Assembly (NCBI GenBank): GCA_950295325.1
Contig: OX485804.1
Coordinates: forward strand, 15,748,001 to 15,812,000
Origin: Polytrichum commune
Lineage: Eukaryota; Streptophyta; Polytrichopsida; Polytrichales; Polytrichaceae
Direction: 5' to 3'
DNA length: 64,000 nucleotides
Below are positions 47,145-57,440 of this stretch, in pieces; positions within the stretch are counted from its first letter, which is position 1; each line of letters starts with the position of its first letter. Below the pieces are notes generated by a model that was not told the origin of the DNA, did not search any database, and saw only the letters and a list, made by a program, of their open reading frames with translations. Both the position numbers and the translations under genes were made by a program.

Positions 47145-48756
47145 CAAAACTAGGATGAAACATCAACAAAAGTCGGATTGAAAATCAAACTTCCCCTTAT
47201 TTGGTTATGGTTATTGGAAGTGTACGTTTGTTGATTCCAACTCAATAGTCATATCCTCCCAAGTGTGTTCACTATTGAGTGTGGGTATATAGTTAATAAA
47301 ACAAGGTACCCTAATAAGGTATGCGGGTCTTATTCGGTTAGTTTTTCTGGTTCTCCGCCTTCAAAGTTGTGATGCATTCACAAAACTACGATGAATCATC
47401 AACAAAAATTACATCAAAAGTGGGACTTCCCCTTATTTAGTTGTGGTTATTAGAAGTGTATGTTTGTTCATTCTTGAATTGAATACCTAGATCCTCCCAA
47501 GTGTGTTCACTATTGAATGTGGGTAGAGTTGACAAAAGTTGGAAGACATAGTCCATTCTCTTTTAAACATGTATCTTTATGTTGTTTGTTCTTTCATCCT
47601 CACCTAATCACACACCAATCATCTCTCTCTCTATCTACACACACGTCCAATTAATTAAGATATATTGATGTTGCGGTCCTTGATCACCAACTTAACCTCA
47701 AAACAATCAAGCGAGATGTGAAAGTAAGTTTTGTCCAACAACTTGGCCATGTTAATAATGACTAGTGGGATAAAAAAAACTCAATGTTTCCCAATCTCCA
47801 CTTGGGGTTCCGGTGTCTTGGCTCGTTCAACAACTTGGCCTTAAAATGAAACAAGATGTCGGTTTAGGTTTTGTCCAATGGCTTGACATAGTACTATGTA
47901 CACTAAACATTTTATTTAGTGTGGCCCACACTATTCATCGTTAACCTAAATAATGTCATCTTGCAAACGCTAGGTGACAACTAGTGAGGGTATCAAATGG
48001 CGCTTGATGCTACCTAACAAGTCATGCAATCCACTTCATTTAACACGACACACCACTTTTAAATGCCACACTAAATCAATCGTTCAATGTAGTGACTTGA
48101 GTAATCGATAAGTCAAAAACTCTTACTTATCTCTTTTGGGCGTTTCAATGTCATGATTGCATCTATGTTCCTTAATTTAATGGAATTACGTTCGCTTCCA
48201 AATTTAATTATGAAAACGTTTTCTTCTAGACATATGTATTACCACAACCTCAACATCAATGCCAATTGAACAAGATTTATTCCAAACTAGTCGACTCCCT
48301 CACTAAAAATCATCAACACTTTGAGAACCTTCCACACAAGGTATGCAAGCTTTCTTCGATAGTTTTTTTTCTCTCTCTTACTTAGACCTCTTTGAAGTGA
48401 GATGTGGTTAGGTGTGAATGACACATGTTTAAGAGAGATTGAACTACATCTCCAAATTTTATTAAGTACTCCAGACTCAAAAGAGTCAACACCATCATGA
48501 GGACCTATGCATCATCCATTTAGAAATCAACACACATGCAAATTTGATAATCATAACTATAGCAAGGAAGGTCCAAAATTCACACGTTTTGTAACACAAC
48601 CACACGTGCTCATCAGAGCACAAAGAACACGTAAAACTAACCAAACGACACACACACAAACCTGGATTAAAAGCTTGCAATATTTCTCCCGATTCCACGT
48701 AATTAACAGTCATGCATTGCTGGTCAACTAATCCATGTTGGAGGGAGAGGGAACTA
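47145..48756. repeat. Dispersed repeat copies, no gene
   Basis: 47150-47330 and 47330-47650 are successive copies of the 39860-type repeat (gaagtgtacgtttgttgattc, cctcacctaatcacacacc). The rest has no recognisable feature. Confidence 0.45.
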
Positions 48757-48971
48757 TTGTATTCAAGCGTACCTCTCAGTTCTCCAACATAAAACCATGA
48801 AATAGTATACAACCCGAAGGTTACTCTATTTTCAGTTGAGTTGACTCTGGAATTAGCGTTAAAGACCCCAAATTAGTGTGCTCAAGGTTATTTGAATAAA
48901 ATCGGCAACAAACCTATAGGGGGCCAAGTTTTTGGTGTTGGATGGATGAGAGGGTACGCTTGTATACGATA
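48757..48971 (+). mobile_element. Family W MITE, single copy
   Basis: The ends 'attcaagcgtacctctcag' and 'ttggatggatgagagggta' are inverted. The core has 'aaagaccccaaattagt' and 'ggcaacaaacctataggg' as in the 10553 array. Confidence 0.8.
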
Positions 48972-49200
48972 TTTTCATCCTCTCCATTCGTCCATTCATC
49001 CGTCTTCCACCTTGAAACCCTCCCTTTGGTTGTTGCAATCATGGAGGCCCATCAGCGGCTTGATTGTATACAAGAATCTGCAGACCACCTAGCAAGCTAC
49101 ATACAACATTGGCTAGCCAGTACACGAAATCTTGTTTGGCCTTTAATTGTCACTCGTTTTCAACCCCACCACCGGCCCCAACTATATGGGCCTATGGCGG

Positions 49201-49747
49201 TACACCGTTTATGGTGTTTAGTGCCATGCATGGACACTATTTGCAAACGGCCCAAAATAGATGGCTAGAGGTCTCAAAGTGTCGGGTTCGTTAATTGCCA
49301 ATATCATACCATTTGGTCAACACAAGCAATTTGTTCTAAGTGAAACAATATTTACATTATGACATTTAGTGCAGCAAGTTAGAATGCTTGAGATGATAGT
49401 TTCGCGTTCTAGTATGCAAGGGAAGATGTCATTCGGAGCATACTAATCGTATGTGTCATGTTGTTACATTTTAATATGCAAGAGGAAGACATTCTTGAGC
49501 ACATTAATACCATGTGCCATTTGTGTACAATCTAGTCGACTATAGACCATTTTGTAATGTAGGCATACACGTCATAACATTGTTGAACATACTCATGCCA
49601 AGATATCAGTGAGCGCACTTGAACGCCAAGTGCCATGAGGTGACACAAATGATGAAGTTGTTGATCAGTAGTGTAACCTAGCATATGACTCAAAACATAG
49701 TAAGTGACATTATTACACATGTAACACTAGATACCATAAACGGTGTA
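49201..49747 (+). mobile_element. Family P miniature element, best complete copy
   Basis: 547 bp from TACACCGTTTATGGTGTTTA to the inverted ..ACCATAAACGGTGTA. It lacks the nested insertion seen in the 2592 copy. No transposase frame. Used as the reference for the family. Confidence 0.85.
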
Positions 49748-50400
49748 CTACTACGGTAAGCGGGCCTATAACATACACTTCCCACTTCAACTTGACATGA
49801 ACTTTTGGTTGTTGGGATGGGATTGTGAATTGCCTTATCCCATTAGTAATTGTGAAACATGAATGTTGTCATTTCAAGTGTCAAAATTGGGAATGAGATG
49901 CTAAACTAATACGAGGTCAAAAACAAAAATTCTTCTTCAACTTTAACCCATGATATAGGCCACTCCCATTGTCACACTTGTAATTTCTGGGTGTATGTTC
50001 TTAACTACAAACCTTGCCATACACATGTTTTCAAAGACCACTAGCCCAAATATGAGCCTATGGTACTACTACGGTTTGTGGGCCTCTAATGGACACTCCC
50101 AACTCCAACTCCAACTCCAACTCCAACTCCCAACTCCAACTTTAATTCAACATATACTTCTTGTTGTTGGGATTGAGATTATGAATCGTTTCATCTCTTT
50201 AGTAGTTATGAAACATGAATGTTGTCATTTCAAGTGTCAATAGTGTAGATGAGATGCAAAAAATTATAAGAGGTCAAAGTGAAGACTTGACTTCAATTTT
50301 AACCCATGACATAGGCCACTCTCATCTCCACACTTGTACTTTTGGTGTACATTCTTAACTGCAAGCCTTGCCATCATTACCACTCAAATATAGAGATGTT
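49748..50400. repeat. Tandem duplication of ~340-bp units
   Basis: The blocks 'gaaacatgaatgttgtcatt', 'ttaacccatga(t/c)ataggcc' and 'cttaact(a/g)caa(a/g)ccttgcca' occur twice, spaced ~357 bp. The second unit carries a (CAACTC)n minisatellite at 50096-50142. Confidence 0.8.
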
Positions 50401-51119
50401 TACATAAGAGTAGTGTTCAAATGAAGTTCGCATACCTTAAGGAAAATGGGCCTCATGTGATCACTCTTCTTACTTGAAGACATATACATATATATATATA
50501 TATGTATATATGTGTGTGTGTGTGTGTGCATGGTTTATGGCAAGGTTAGTCATTCATGATGAACACCAAAAATACACATGTTACAATGAGATTGAATCAT
50601 GCACCCAAAATATATCAATATTTCTAGGTTCAATCGTCAACATAGTTGGGAGGGTATATGTGATCTTTCATTGAGAAAGATACTCGTTTACAACCTCCTT
50701 TGACTTTTGCATCTTGTTACACCATGATTTTAAAATCTACATAATTGGTAGTCGATGATTGGATGAGACAATTCTTGATTTGATCCAATGGTCAAGATTG
50801 TTTGTGGAGTTGGAAGTGCTCACAATAGGGTCACCAACCTTATAACTACTACTACCATAGGTTGATAGCAAGTTGAGCCAAAAAAATGCCCAATAATTAA
50901 TAAAGCTTCAAACAAAGGCTTAGGCGGTCTGTAGAAATATTTATGAGAAATTAGGCAATTATGCTTACACATAATTACTTATTTAGGCACATAACATATC
51001 CTACATACAAATCCATGTATTGTAATTTGTTCTTCATTCATTCGTGGCGGCTAAGTACACAATGTTAAACTTTCGAGTTTAGGTTAAGCCTTCTTAGTGT
51101 GCTAATTACGGTTATGAAC
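50401..51119. other. No gene; AT/GT microsatellite
   Basis: A run of (TA)n followed by (TG)n at about 50485-50530. An ORF through it is an artefact. Nothing else recognisable. Confidence 0.5.
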
Positions 51120-51545
51120 AATCTTTTACGCAAAGGGCCTAAACTAGATCCCTAGAGGTCTCATAGTATCACGGCCACTAATTGCCAATATGATTCTATT
51201 CACCGACATAAGTAACTTCTTTAAGTGAACAAATATCTACATTATGGCGTTTATGAGTAGCACATGGGGATACTTGAGATGATGGTTTTACGTTTTAATA
51301 TGCAACGGGAAGATACTTTTGAGCGTACTAATGACAAGTGTCATGTGTTTAAACTCTAGTGTCCAAGAGGAAGATATACTTGAGCTCACCAATGGCACTT
51401 GTCATTTGGGCACACTTTTGTCAACTTGTAAAATCATTGTGTGACATAGGCATGCATCTCATAGCACTATTTAACATACTCATGCCAAGATATTCGTAAG
51501 TGCACTTGAACGACAAGGGTTACGAGGTGATACTTATGGTGTACT
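51120..51545 (+). mobile_element. Family P element, truncated copy
   Basis: Keeps 'gcaaagggcctaaacta', 'tttaatatgcaacggg' and 'ctcatgccaagatatt' in order, but the left terminus is lost and the right one is altered. Confidence 0.65.
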
Positions 51546-51582
51546 ACATATTGTCACGGAATACCAATCATCTCAACCAATT

Positions 51583-51685
51583 ATGTTGTTTGGGACCCAT
51601 GTTTTCTACTATGTTATATATATACATACATATAAACCATGGACCATCACTACACCAGTGGAAAACATGATCCCAAACAACCTAC
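51583..51685. mobile_element. Short inverted-repeat element
   Basis: The arms 'ttgtttgggacccatgtttt' and 'aaaacatgatcccaaacaac' pair over about 25 bp around a (TA)n centre. A third copy of the arm is at about 51783-51805, so it may be part of a longer element. Confidence 0.6.
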
Positions 51686-51998
51686 TTGTTAAATAGTTGT
51701 GTCCAATCTACAAGGGGTCTAAATTGGGCATTTTAATTCAACAAAACCATTTTTGGGAGCATGATGTTTTGGGACATGCTAGTAAAAAACATGGTTCCAA
51801 ACAACACAAATCATAAAATGTGCATGGCCACAATTCCGTGTAGTTTTCATTGATAATAAACCAATAGCATGAAAACATGCTTCAAATTACATTCTTGTAA
51901 AATTGGCATGATAGAGTCACGACGAACCATTCTCAAGCATGCCAATTTAACAAAGGATTGTTTGGAACATGTTGTTTCGCATTGTATTCTCCATTTCA

Positions 51999-52314
51999 CT
52001 AAATAGGATATTTAATGTTTGATACACTAAATACGAACGCATACACTAAATATCAAGAACCCTATGAAAGTAAGTAGCATTAAATGTAAATTCAAACATC
52101 AACTATGGTAATGTGTGGAAGTTACATGTTTGAATTTAGTGTTAGTAAGGATATGAAAAAAATAAAATAACAATGATAAAAGGAGAATTCCAACATATCC
52201 TCTAGCGCATCTTCTAACACTAATTATCAAAGAATTGAAAATTAATGTTGAGCATGGTAGGGTGGTAACAACATTAAACATAATCAAACACTAAATATCC
52301 TATTTAGTGTAGTG
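51999..52314 (-). mobile_element. Family E miniature element, copy 2
   Basis: The ends CACTAAATAGGATATTTAAT and ..AATATCCTATTTAGTGTAGTG are inverted. The interior matches 45549-45933 in reverse. The ends begin CACTA, but I see no 3-bp duplication that would place it in the CACTA superfamily. Confidence 0.7.
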
Positions 52315-53405
52315 TTCCACTAGTAAAAAATGGTGCCATACAACAAACTCCGAACAAATATTTTGTTAAATTAACATTCTCAATGTTGACTCTTCATAGC
52401 TCCATTACACCAATTTTACAAACATGTTTTTTTTGGTATTCATTTTCTAATATTGAAAACAACACAAAATTGTAACCATGTTAGTTTTACAATCCTCTAA
52501 TTTTTGTTTTCTTTGTTTGCTTAATCCTTGTTTTCTACTAGGACGATCCCGAACATCTTGTTGTTTGCACTAGTTTGAATCGTGGTCCTCGAAAGCATTT
52601 TGACACATGCGGTCATCAGCATACAACCTAGTTTACAATAGCTGAGTGGAATGTATCACAACTAGGATTGTGGGGCCTACAACACATTTCCCATTTGACA
52701 CAGGCGGTCACTAAGACATCACCATGATATACATTGGACTTAACAAATGGGGTCATGTCTTAATGATTTCCTATGTCAAGTGGGAAGTGTGTTCTAGGCC
52801 TCACAATCCCAGTAATGTATGGTAGTTGTAGATGGGACACGACCCTTGTCAGTTGGGTCATGTTCTAATGATTGCGAATGTCAAATGACAAGTGTGTCCT
52901 AAGAGCATGTTTCCTACTACGGGAAGCGGGTGCTATTCATTTGCTTTTCTTAATCAGACCCCTACATTTGATTGGTGTGTGGTTTGGTGCGGATCAAAGA
53001 ATAAGCACCATTAAGACACAAGTTCAAAAGAGATTGGCATGTATCTTCCAAATTTATTAACTACTCCACACTTGATAATGAACATAATTAGGATAACTTG
53101 TGTAGTCAATTAAGAAATCATCAAACATGCACTTTCAATAACCATAACTAAATTAAGAAATGCTCTCTCTCTATGTTGATGCATCAATTGCCAAATTGAA
53201 TTTATAGTACGGTCTTTGAATGATTTCAAGGCCCTTTAGATTTCCATGCTCACGGCCCTTAGTGTTGGCTACTATGGAGTTTCTCTAATACATAGTCATG
53301 TTTGGACCATGGCCACCGTTGTGTTGATTTCACAAAGTGGAGTGTTAGTGGATCCGGTGTGTTGTGAGGAACCCAGAAGGAAGCTTTTCTACTACTGTAG
53401 TGCAC
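52315..53405. other. No gene recognised
   Basis: 52950-53180 is a copy of the dispersed repeat (gtgtgtggtttggtgcggatc). Segments with 'acacatgcggtcatcagc' and 'gacacaggcggtcactaagac' suggest a short local duplication. No exon. Confidence 0.4.
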
Positions 53406-53829
53406 TACACCGTTAATGGTATTTAGTGTCACATACACTATTTGCGAAGGGCCTAAACTAGATGCCTAGAGGTCTCAAATTAAGTGTCACGTCCGGTAAT
53501 TGTCAATGTGGTATGAATCATTAACACAATTAAAAGTTAAAAAGTGAAATGTTATTTACATTGCATAGCATGTTTAGGAAACTTGAGATGATAGTTTTGT
53601 GTTTTAGTATACAAGAGGGAGATGTTATTGAGCTTACACTCTCAGTTAATTGGTAGACCATTGTGTACCACAGTCATGCACCTCATAACGCTCATGCCAA
53701 GATATCAACAAGGTTACTCGATCGCCAAGTGTGATGAGGTGACACTGGTGGTGAAATTGTTGATCTTTAGTGTAACCTAACATATGCCTCAAAGTAGGGT
53801 TAGTGACACTAAATACCCTAAACAATGTA
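53406..53829 (+). mobile_element. Family P element, founder of the adjacent array
   Basis: Starts TACACCGTTAATGGTATTTA (preceded by CAC, giving CACTACACC) and ends ..GACACTAAATACCCTAAACAATGTA. Its right half (from about 53615) is the unit amplified in the following array. Confidence 0.8.
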
Positions 53830-55366
53830 CTAGAACACAAGTGTCATGTGTTTAGAATCTTAGTCAACTGGTAGACCATTGTGTACCACAATCATGCACC
53901 TCATAACACTACCGAACATGCTCGTGCCAAGATATTAGCAAGCTTACTCGACCGCCAAGTGTGACAAGATGACAATGATGGTGAAGTTGTTATTCATTAC
54001 CATAACCTAGCATACACCTCAAAGTAGGGTCAGTGACACTAAGTACCCTAAACGGTGTACTAGAACGCTAGTGGTTGCTACGGCTAGAGTGAGGAGGGGG
54101 GGGGGGGGACATCGTTGCAAAGATGGGCCCCCAATGCTTGCGTGCGCTCCATTGATTTAGCAATGCATGTTGCAAGTGTCATGTGTTTACAGTCTAGTCA
54201 ACTAGTAGACCCATTGTGTAACATAGTCATGCACCTCATAACACTAGTGAACATACACTAGCCAAGATATTAGCAAGATACGTGAACGCCAAGTGTGACG
54301 AGATGACAGTGATGGTGAAGTTGTTGATGATTACGGTAACCTAGCATACACCTCAAAGTAGGGTCAGTGACACTAAGTACCCTAAATATTGTACTAGAAC
54401 GCAAGTGGCTGCTACAACTAGACTGAGAAAGGGGGGGTGACATCGTTGCAAAGATGGGCCCCCCAACGCCTGCGTGCGCTCCATCGATTTAGCAATGCAT
54501 GTTGCAAGTGTCTACACTCTAGTCAACAGGTAGACCCATTGTGTACCATAGTCATGCACCTCATAACACTAGTGAACATACTCTAGCCAAGATATTAGCA
54601 AGCTTACTCAAACGCCAAGTATGACGAGATGACAATGATGGTGAAGTTGTTGATCATTACGGTAACCTAGCACACACCTCAAAGTAGGGTAAGTGACACT
54701 AATTACCCTAAAACGGTGTACTAGAACGCAAGTGGCTGCTGTAGCTCCATTGATTTAGCAATGCATGTTGCAAGTGTCATGTTTACACTCTAGTCAACAA
54801 GTAGACCCATTGTGTACCACAGTAACACTAGTGAACATACTCTAGCCGAGATATTAACAAGATACGTGAACGCCAAGTGTGACGAGGTGACAGTGATGGT
54901 GAAGTTGTTGATGATTACGGTAACCTAGCACAGACCTCAAAGTAGGGTAAGTGACACTAATTACCCTAAAATGGCGTACTAGAACGCAAGTGGTTGCTGT
55001 TGCTCCACTGATTTAGCAATGCATGTTGCAAGTGTCATGTGTTTACACTCGAGTCAACCGGTAGACCCATTGTGTACCATAGTCACACTAGTGAACATAC
55101 ACTAGCCGAGATATTAGCAAGATACGTGAACGCCAAGTGTGACGAGGTGACAGTGATGGTGAAGTTGTTGATGATTACGGTAACCTAGCACACACCTCAA
55201 AGTAGGGTGAGTGACACTGAGTACCCTAAAACGATGTACTAGAACGCAAGTGGCTGCTGGTGCTGCTGGTGTGGCCCATGAGCAGGAGCAGGTAGACTGA
55301 GCATCTGGTGCAGAGATGGATGGGCCCTCAACGCCTGCGTGCGCTCCATTGATTTAGCAATGCATG
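53830..55366 (+). repeat. Tandem array made from the right half of family P
   Basis: Five further copies of the ~220-bp right half follow the founder (about 53831, 54168, 54500, 54765 and 55025). Each runs from 'gtgtcatgtgttta' to 'ctaaa(a)cggtgtactagaacgc'. Some units are separated by a ~50-bp spacer 'cctgcgtgcgctccatt..' that matches the unique sequence at the array's right edge (55317-55366), so flanking DNA was co-amplified. A G13 tract lies at 54096-54108. Confidence 0.88.
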
Positions 55367-55763
55367 TGGGGCAGATAGATACGAATGCTGCTGCTGCTCC
55401 TGCTGCTCCCCAATGCACCGGAGAATATTCGCTGGTGGTGGTGGTGGTGGTGGTGGTGGTGAGGAGAGGAGGAGGAGGTAGTACTATGAAGGGGAGGGTG
55501 GAGCTGTAGCCATAGCCAAGGAGGGAAGGAAGGAAGGAGGAGGAGGTGGCTCACTCCACACCCTTCCCTTGCTCGAAAGCGGAATCGTTTGAAGAATCTA
55601 AGGTTCGCCTCTGTTCCTGTGCACGACTCGGCCGATTCCCAACCAAACACTCCTATAACCACTTGCTAGCAGTAGCAGTAGCAGCAGTAGTAGTAGTAAT
55701 AGCTGCTGCTGCTGTGGACGTATATAAGCTATGACCTGCTCTGCTCTGCTGGTTGCCTGCCCC
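55367..55763. repeat. Trinucleotide-rich segment with a TATA-like motif
   Basis: (CTG)n near 55389, (GGT)n at about 55434-55461, (GGAGGA)n, and (GCAGTA)n/(GCT)n at 55666-55712, followed by GTATATAAGC at about 55720. It resembles a plant promoter or leader by composition, but no downstream reading frame is recognised. The minus-strand 102-codon frame with poly-His comes from the GGT repeat. Confidence 0.5.
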
Positions 55764-55885
55764 CACACACATACTCATACTGAACAAACAACTGATCGTA
55801 CACCCACCCCCACCACACACCAATAACACATTATAATAAAATCATCTACCAACTGCACACGAAGATGTATGTGAAAGACGAGGAG

Positions 55886-56120
55886 CAATGGTCGGGGAGA
55901 ACCGGCAGTTGGTTGCAGATGAACTGGTTGAGTTTGAGGAATAACCGGTGGAAGTTCAAGATTACGGGGAAATTTACCGATCATTTTAGAGGGATTTATG
56001 GAATGTTATGCCCCAATTTAATGAAGGGAAACCGGAGGATGTCGACATGTAACCGGTTGGACTTGCAAACACTCGGATCTCAACCGATTATGCATGCCCT
56101 AAAATCCTCCCCGATCACTG
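55886..56120 (+). mobile_element. Family A hAT-type MITE, full length
   Basis: 235 bp from CAATGGTCGGGGAGAACCGG to ..CCTCCCCGATCACTG. It is close to the copy at 3994. No 8-bp duplication is visible, as expected if this copy spread by tandem duplication of its flank. Confidence 0.88.
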
Positions 56121-56236
56121 CCTCAACACACATACTCATACTGAACAAACAACTGAACGTACACCCACCCCCACCACACACTAATAACACATTATAAAAT
56201 CTACTCAATGCACACGGAGATGTGAAAGACGAGGAG

Positions 56237-57020
56237 CAACGGTCGGGGGGGGGGGGGGGGGACCGGCAGTTGGTTGTAGATGAACCGGTCGAGTTTTGAG
56301 GAATAACCGGTGGAAGTTCTTCATACCTTCATTGGACAACTGCCAAAATGACTATAGTTAACTAGATTTTTTTCAATGCATTTTGGGGAACAACTAAAGG
56401 TCAATTGGAAGAATTTCAAACCGATTTGAAGAACAACTAGAGTTAACTAGAAAAATATAGGACCATATTCAATAACAACTATGGTTAACTATGAATTTTC
56501 AAGTGTTATCATATACTCGAAAGAAGTTCACCTCTTGATTTGCTTCAATTGAGGGTCTTTGATATGCTTAGGCCACTAAGGATCATCAAGAAATGCCTAT
56601 ACACGATCAGTTAGAGTGTCGGGCCCGAGAACAACCTCCATATACACCACCGACACAAGTAACACACTAATGACACTATGACATCACAACATAATTCCGC
56701 GAACAAGTTGCACTTTAGTTCACTAAATATAACTATAGCTAACTAGATTTTTTGACAAACCGAATTTAGAACAACTATAGTTAACTACATTTTTTGGCAA
56801 GTCGAATCGCGAAACGATTGTAGTTATGAAAGGCAACTAGTTAATCAATAGTTGAAGTAGTTGGTTAGTTGTCCAAGGTTTGAAGTTCTCCACGACTACA
56901 GGTTAATTACCGATTGTTTTAGAGGAATCTAGAGAATATATCCCAATTTGATAAAAAAAAAAAGAAGACCGGAGGATGTCAACATGTAAAGAGGTTGGAC
57001 TTGCAAACACTCGGATCTCA
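56237..57020 (+). mobile_element. Family A hAT-type MITE, split by a nested insertion
   Basis: The left part starts CAACGGTCGGGG, with the G-run expanded to 17 (56245-56261), and reaches 'ggtggaagttct' at 56320. The right part resumes at 56882 and continues to 'ctcggatctcaaccgata'. The last terminal bases are not preserved. Confidence 0.82.
56321..56881. mobile_element. Nested element with exact 8-bp target duplication
   Basis: Flanked by GAAGTTCT at 56313-56320 and 56882-56889. The ends share TTGGACAACT in inverted orientation (left 'ccttcattggacaactgcc', right 'ggttagttgtccaaggttt'). The interior is built of repeated 'aactatagttaactaga' motifs. The 8-bp duplication suits hAT; no transposase is present. 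Confidence 0.85.
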
Positions 57021-57171
57021 ACCGATAATACACTAGCACACACAAAGGGTAAAAGGCCGAATGCTGGGTGGTGACTTTCCGGCCTTTGCACAAAGAATTT
57101 GAGTGAAGTTGAGGGTGCTTGAACCCCCACCCTTTTGGCTAGTTTGGCCTGTTTGTGGGGTTTATTTGGAC

Positions 57172-57440
57172 AACACCGTTCGTGGCGTTTAGTGTCGCAT
57201 GCGTAATAGTGTCACTTACCCTGTTTTGAGGTGTATGTTAGGTCACACTAATGATCAACAACTTCACTGTTAGTGTAACCTCATGACACTCGGTGTTCAA
57301 GTGCGCTTACGAATATTTTGGCATGAGTATGTTCAATAGTGTTGTGAGGTGTATGCCTATGTTATACAATAGGGTGCAAGTTGACTAAAGTGCACACAAA
57401 TGGCACTTGGCATTAGTATGTTCAAGAGTATCTTCCTTAG
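57172..57440 (-). mobile_element. Family P element, partial inverted copy
   Basis: Starts with the terminus ACACCGTTCGTGGCGTTTAG and runs through the right-half blocks in reverse (gatcaacaacttcactg, aatattttggcatgagtatg). The other end is missing. Confidence 0.72.

Larger units (their letters stand above)
55764..57030 (+). repeat. Tandem duplication of a unit containing a family A hAT-type MITE
   Basis: A ~120-bp leader (acacacatactcatactgaac ... gaaagacgaggag) plus the MITE occurs at 55764-56120 and again from 56126. The second MITE is split by another element, so the duplication is about 360 bp without it. Confidence 0.85.

Noticed and set aside
51999-52314. CACTA (En/Spm) superfamily assignment for families P and E
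   Set aside because: Some ends read CACTA, but others do not and no 3-bp target duplication could be confirmed, so the superfamily is left open.
53830-55366. CRISPR-like reading of the regularly spaced repeats
   Set aside because: Units are ~220 bp, derived from a transposon, with spacers that match each other and the flank; the genome is eukaryotic.
55354-55662. Minus-strand frame with a poly-His run
   Set aside because: Produced by the (GGT)n microsatellite read in reverse.
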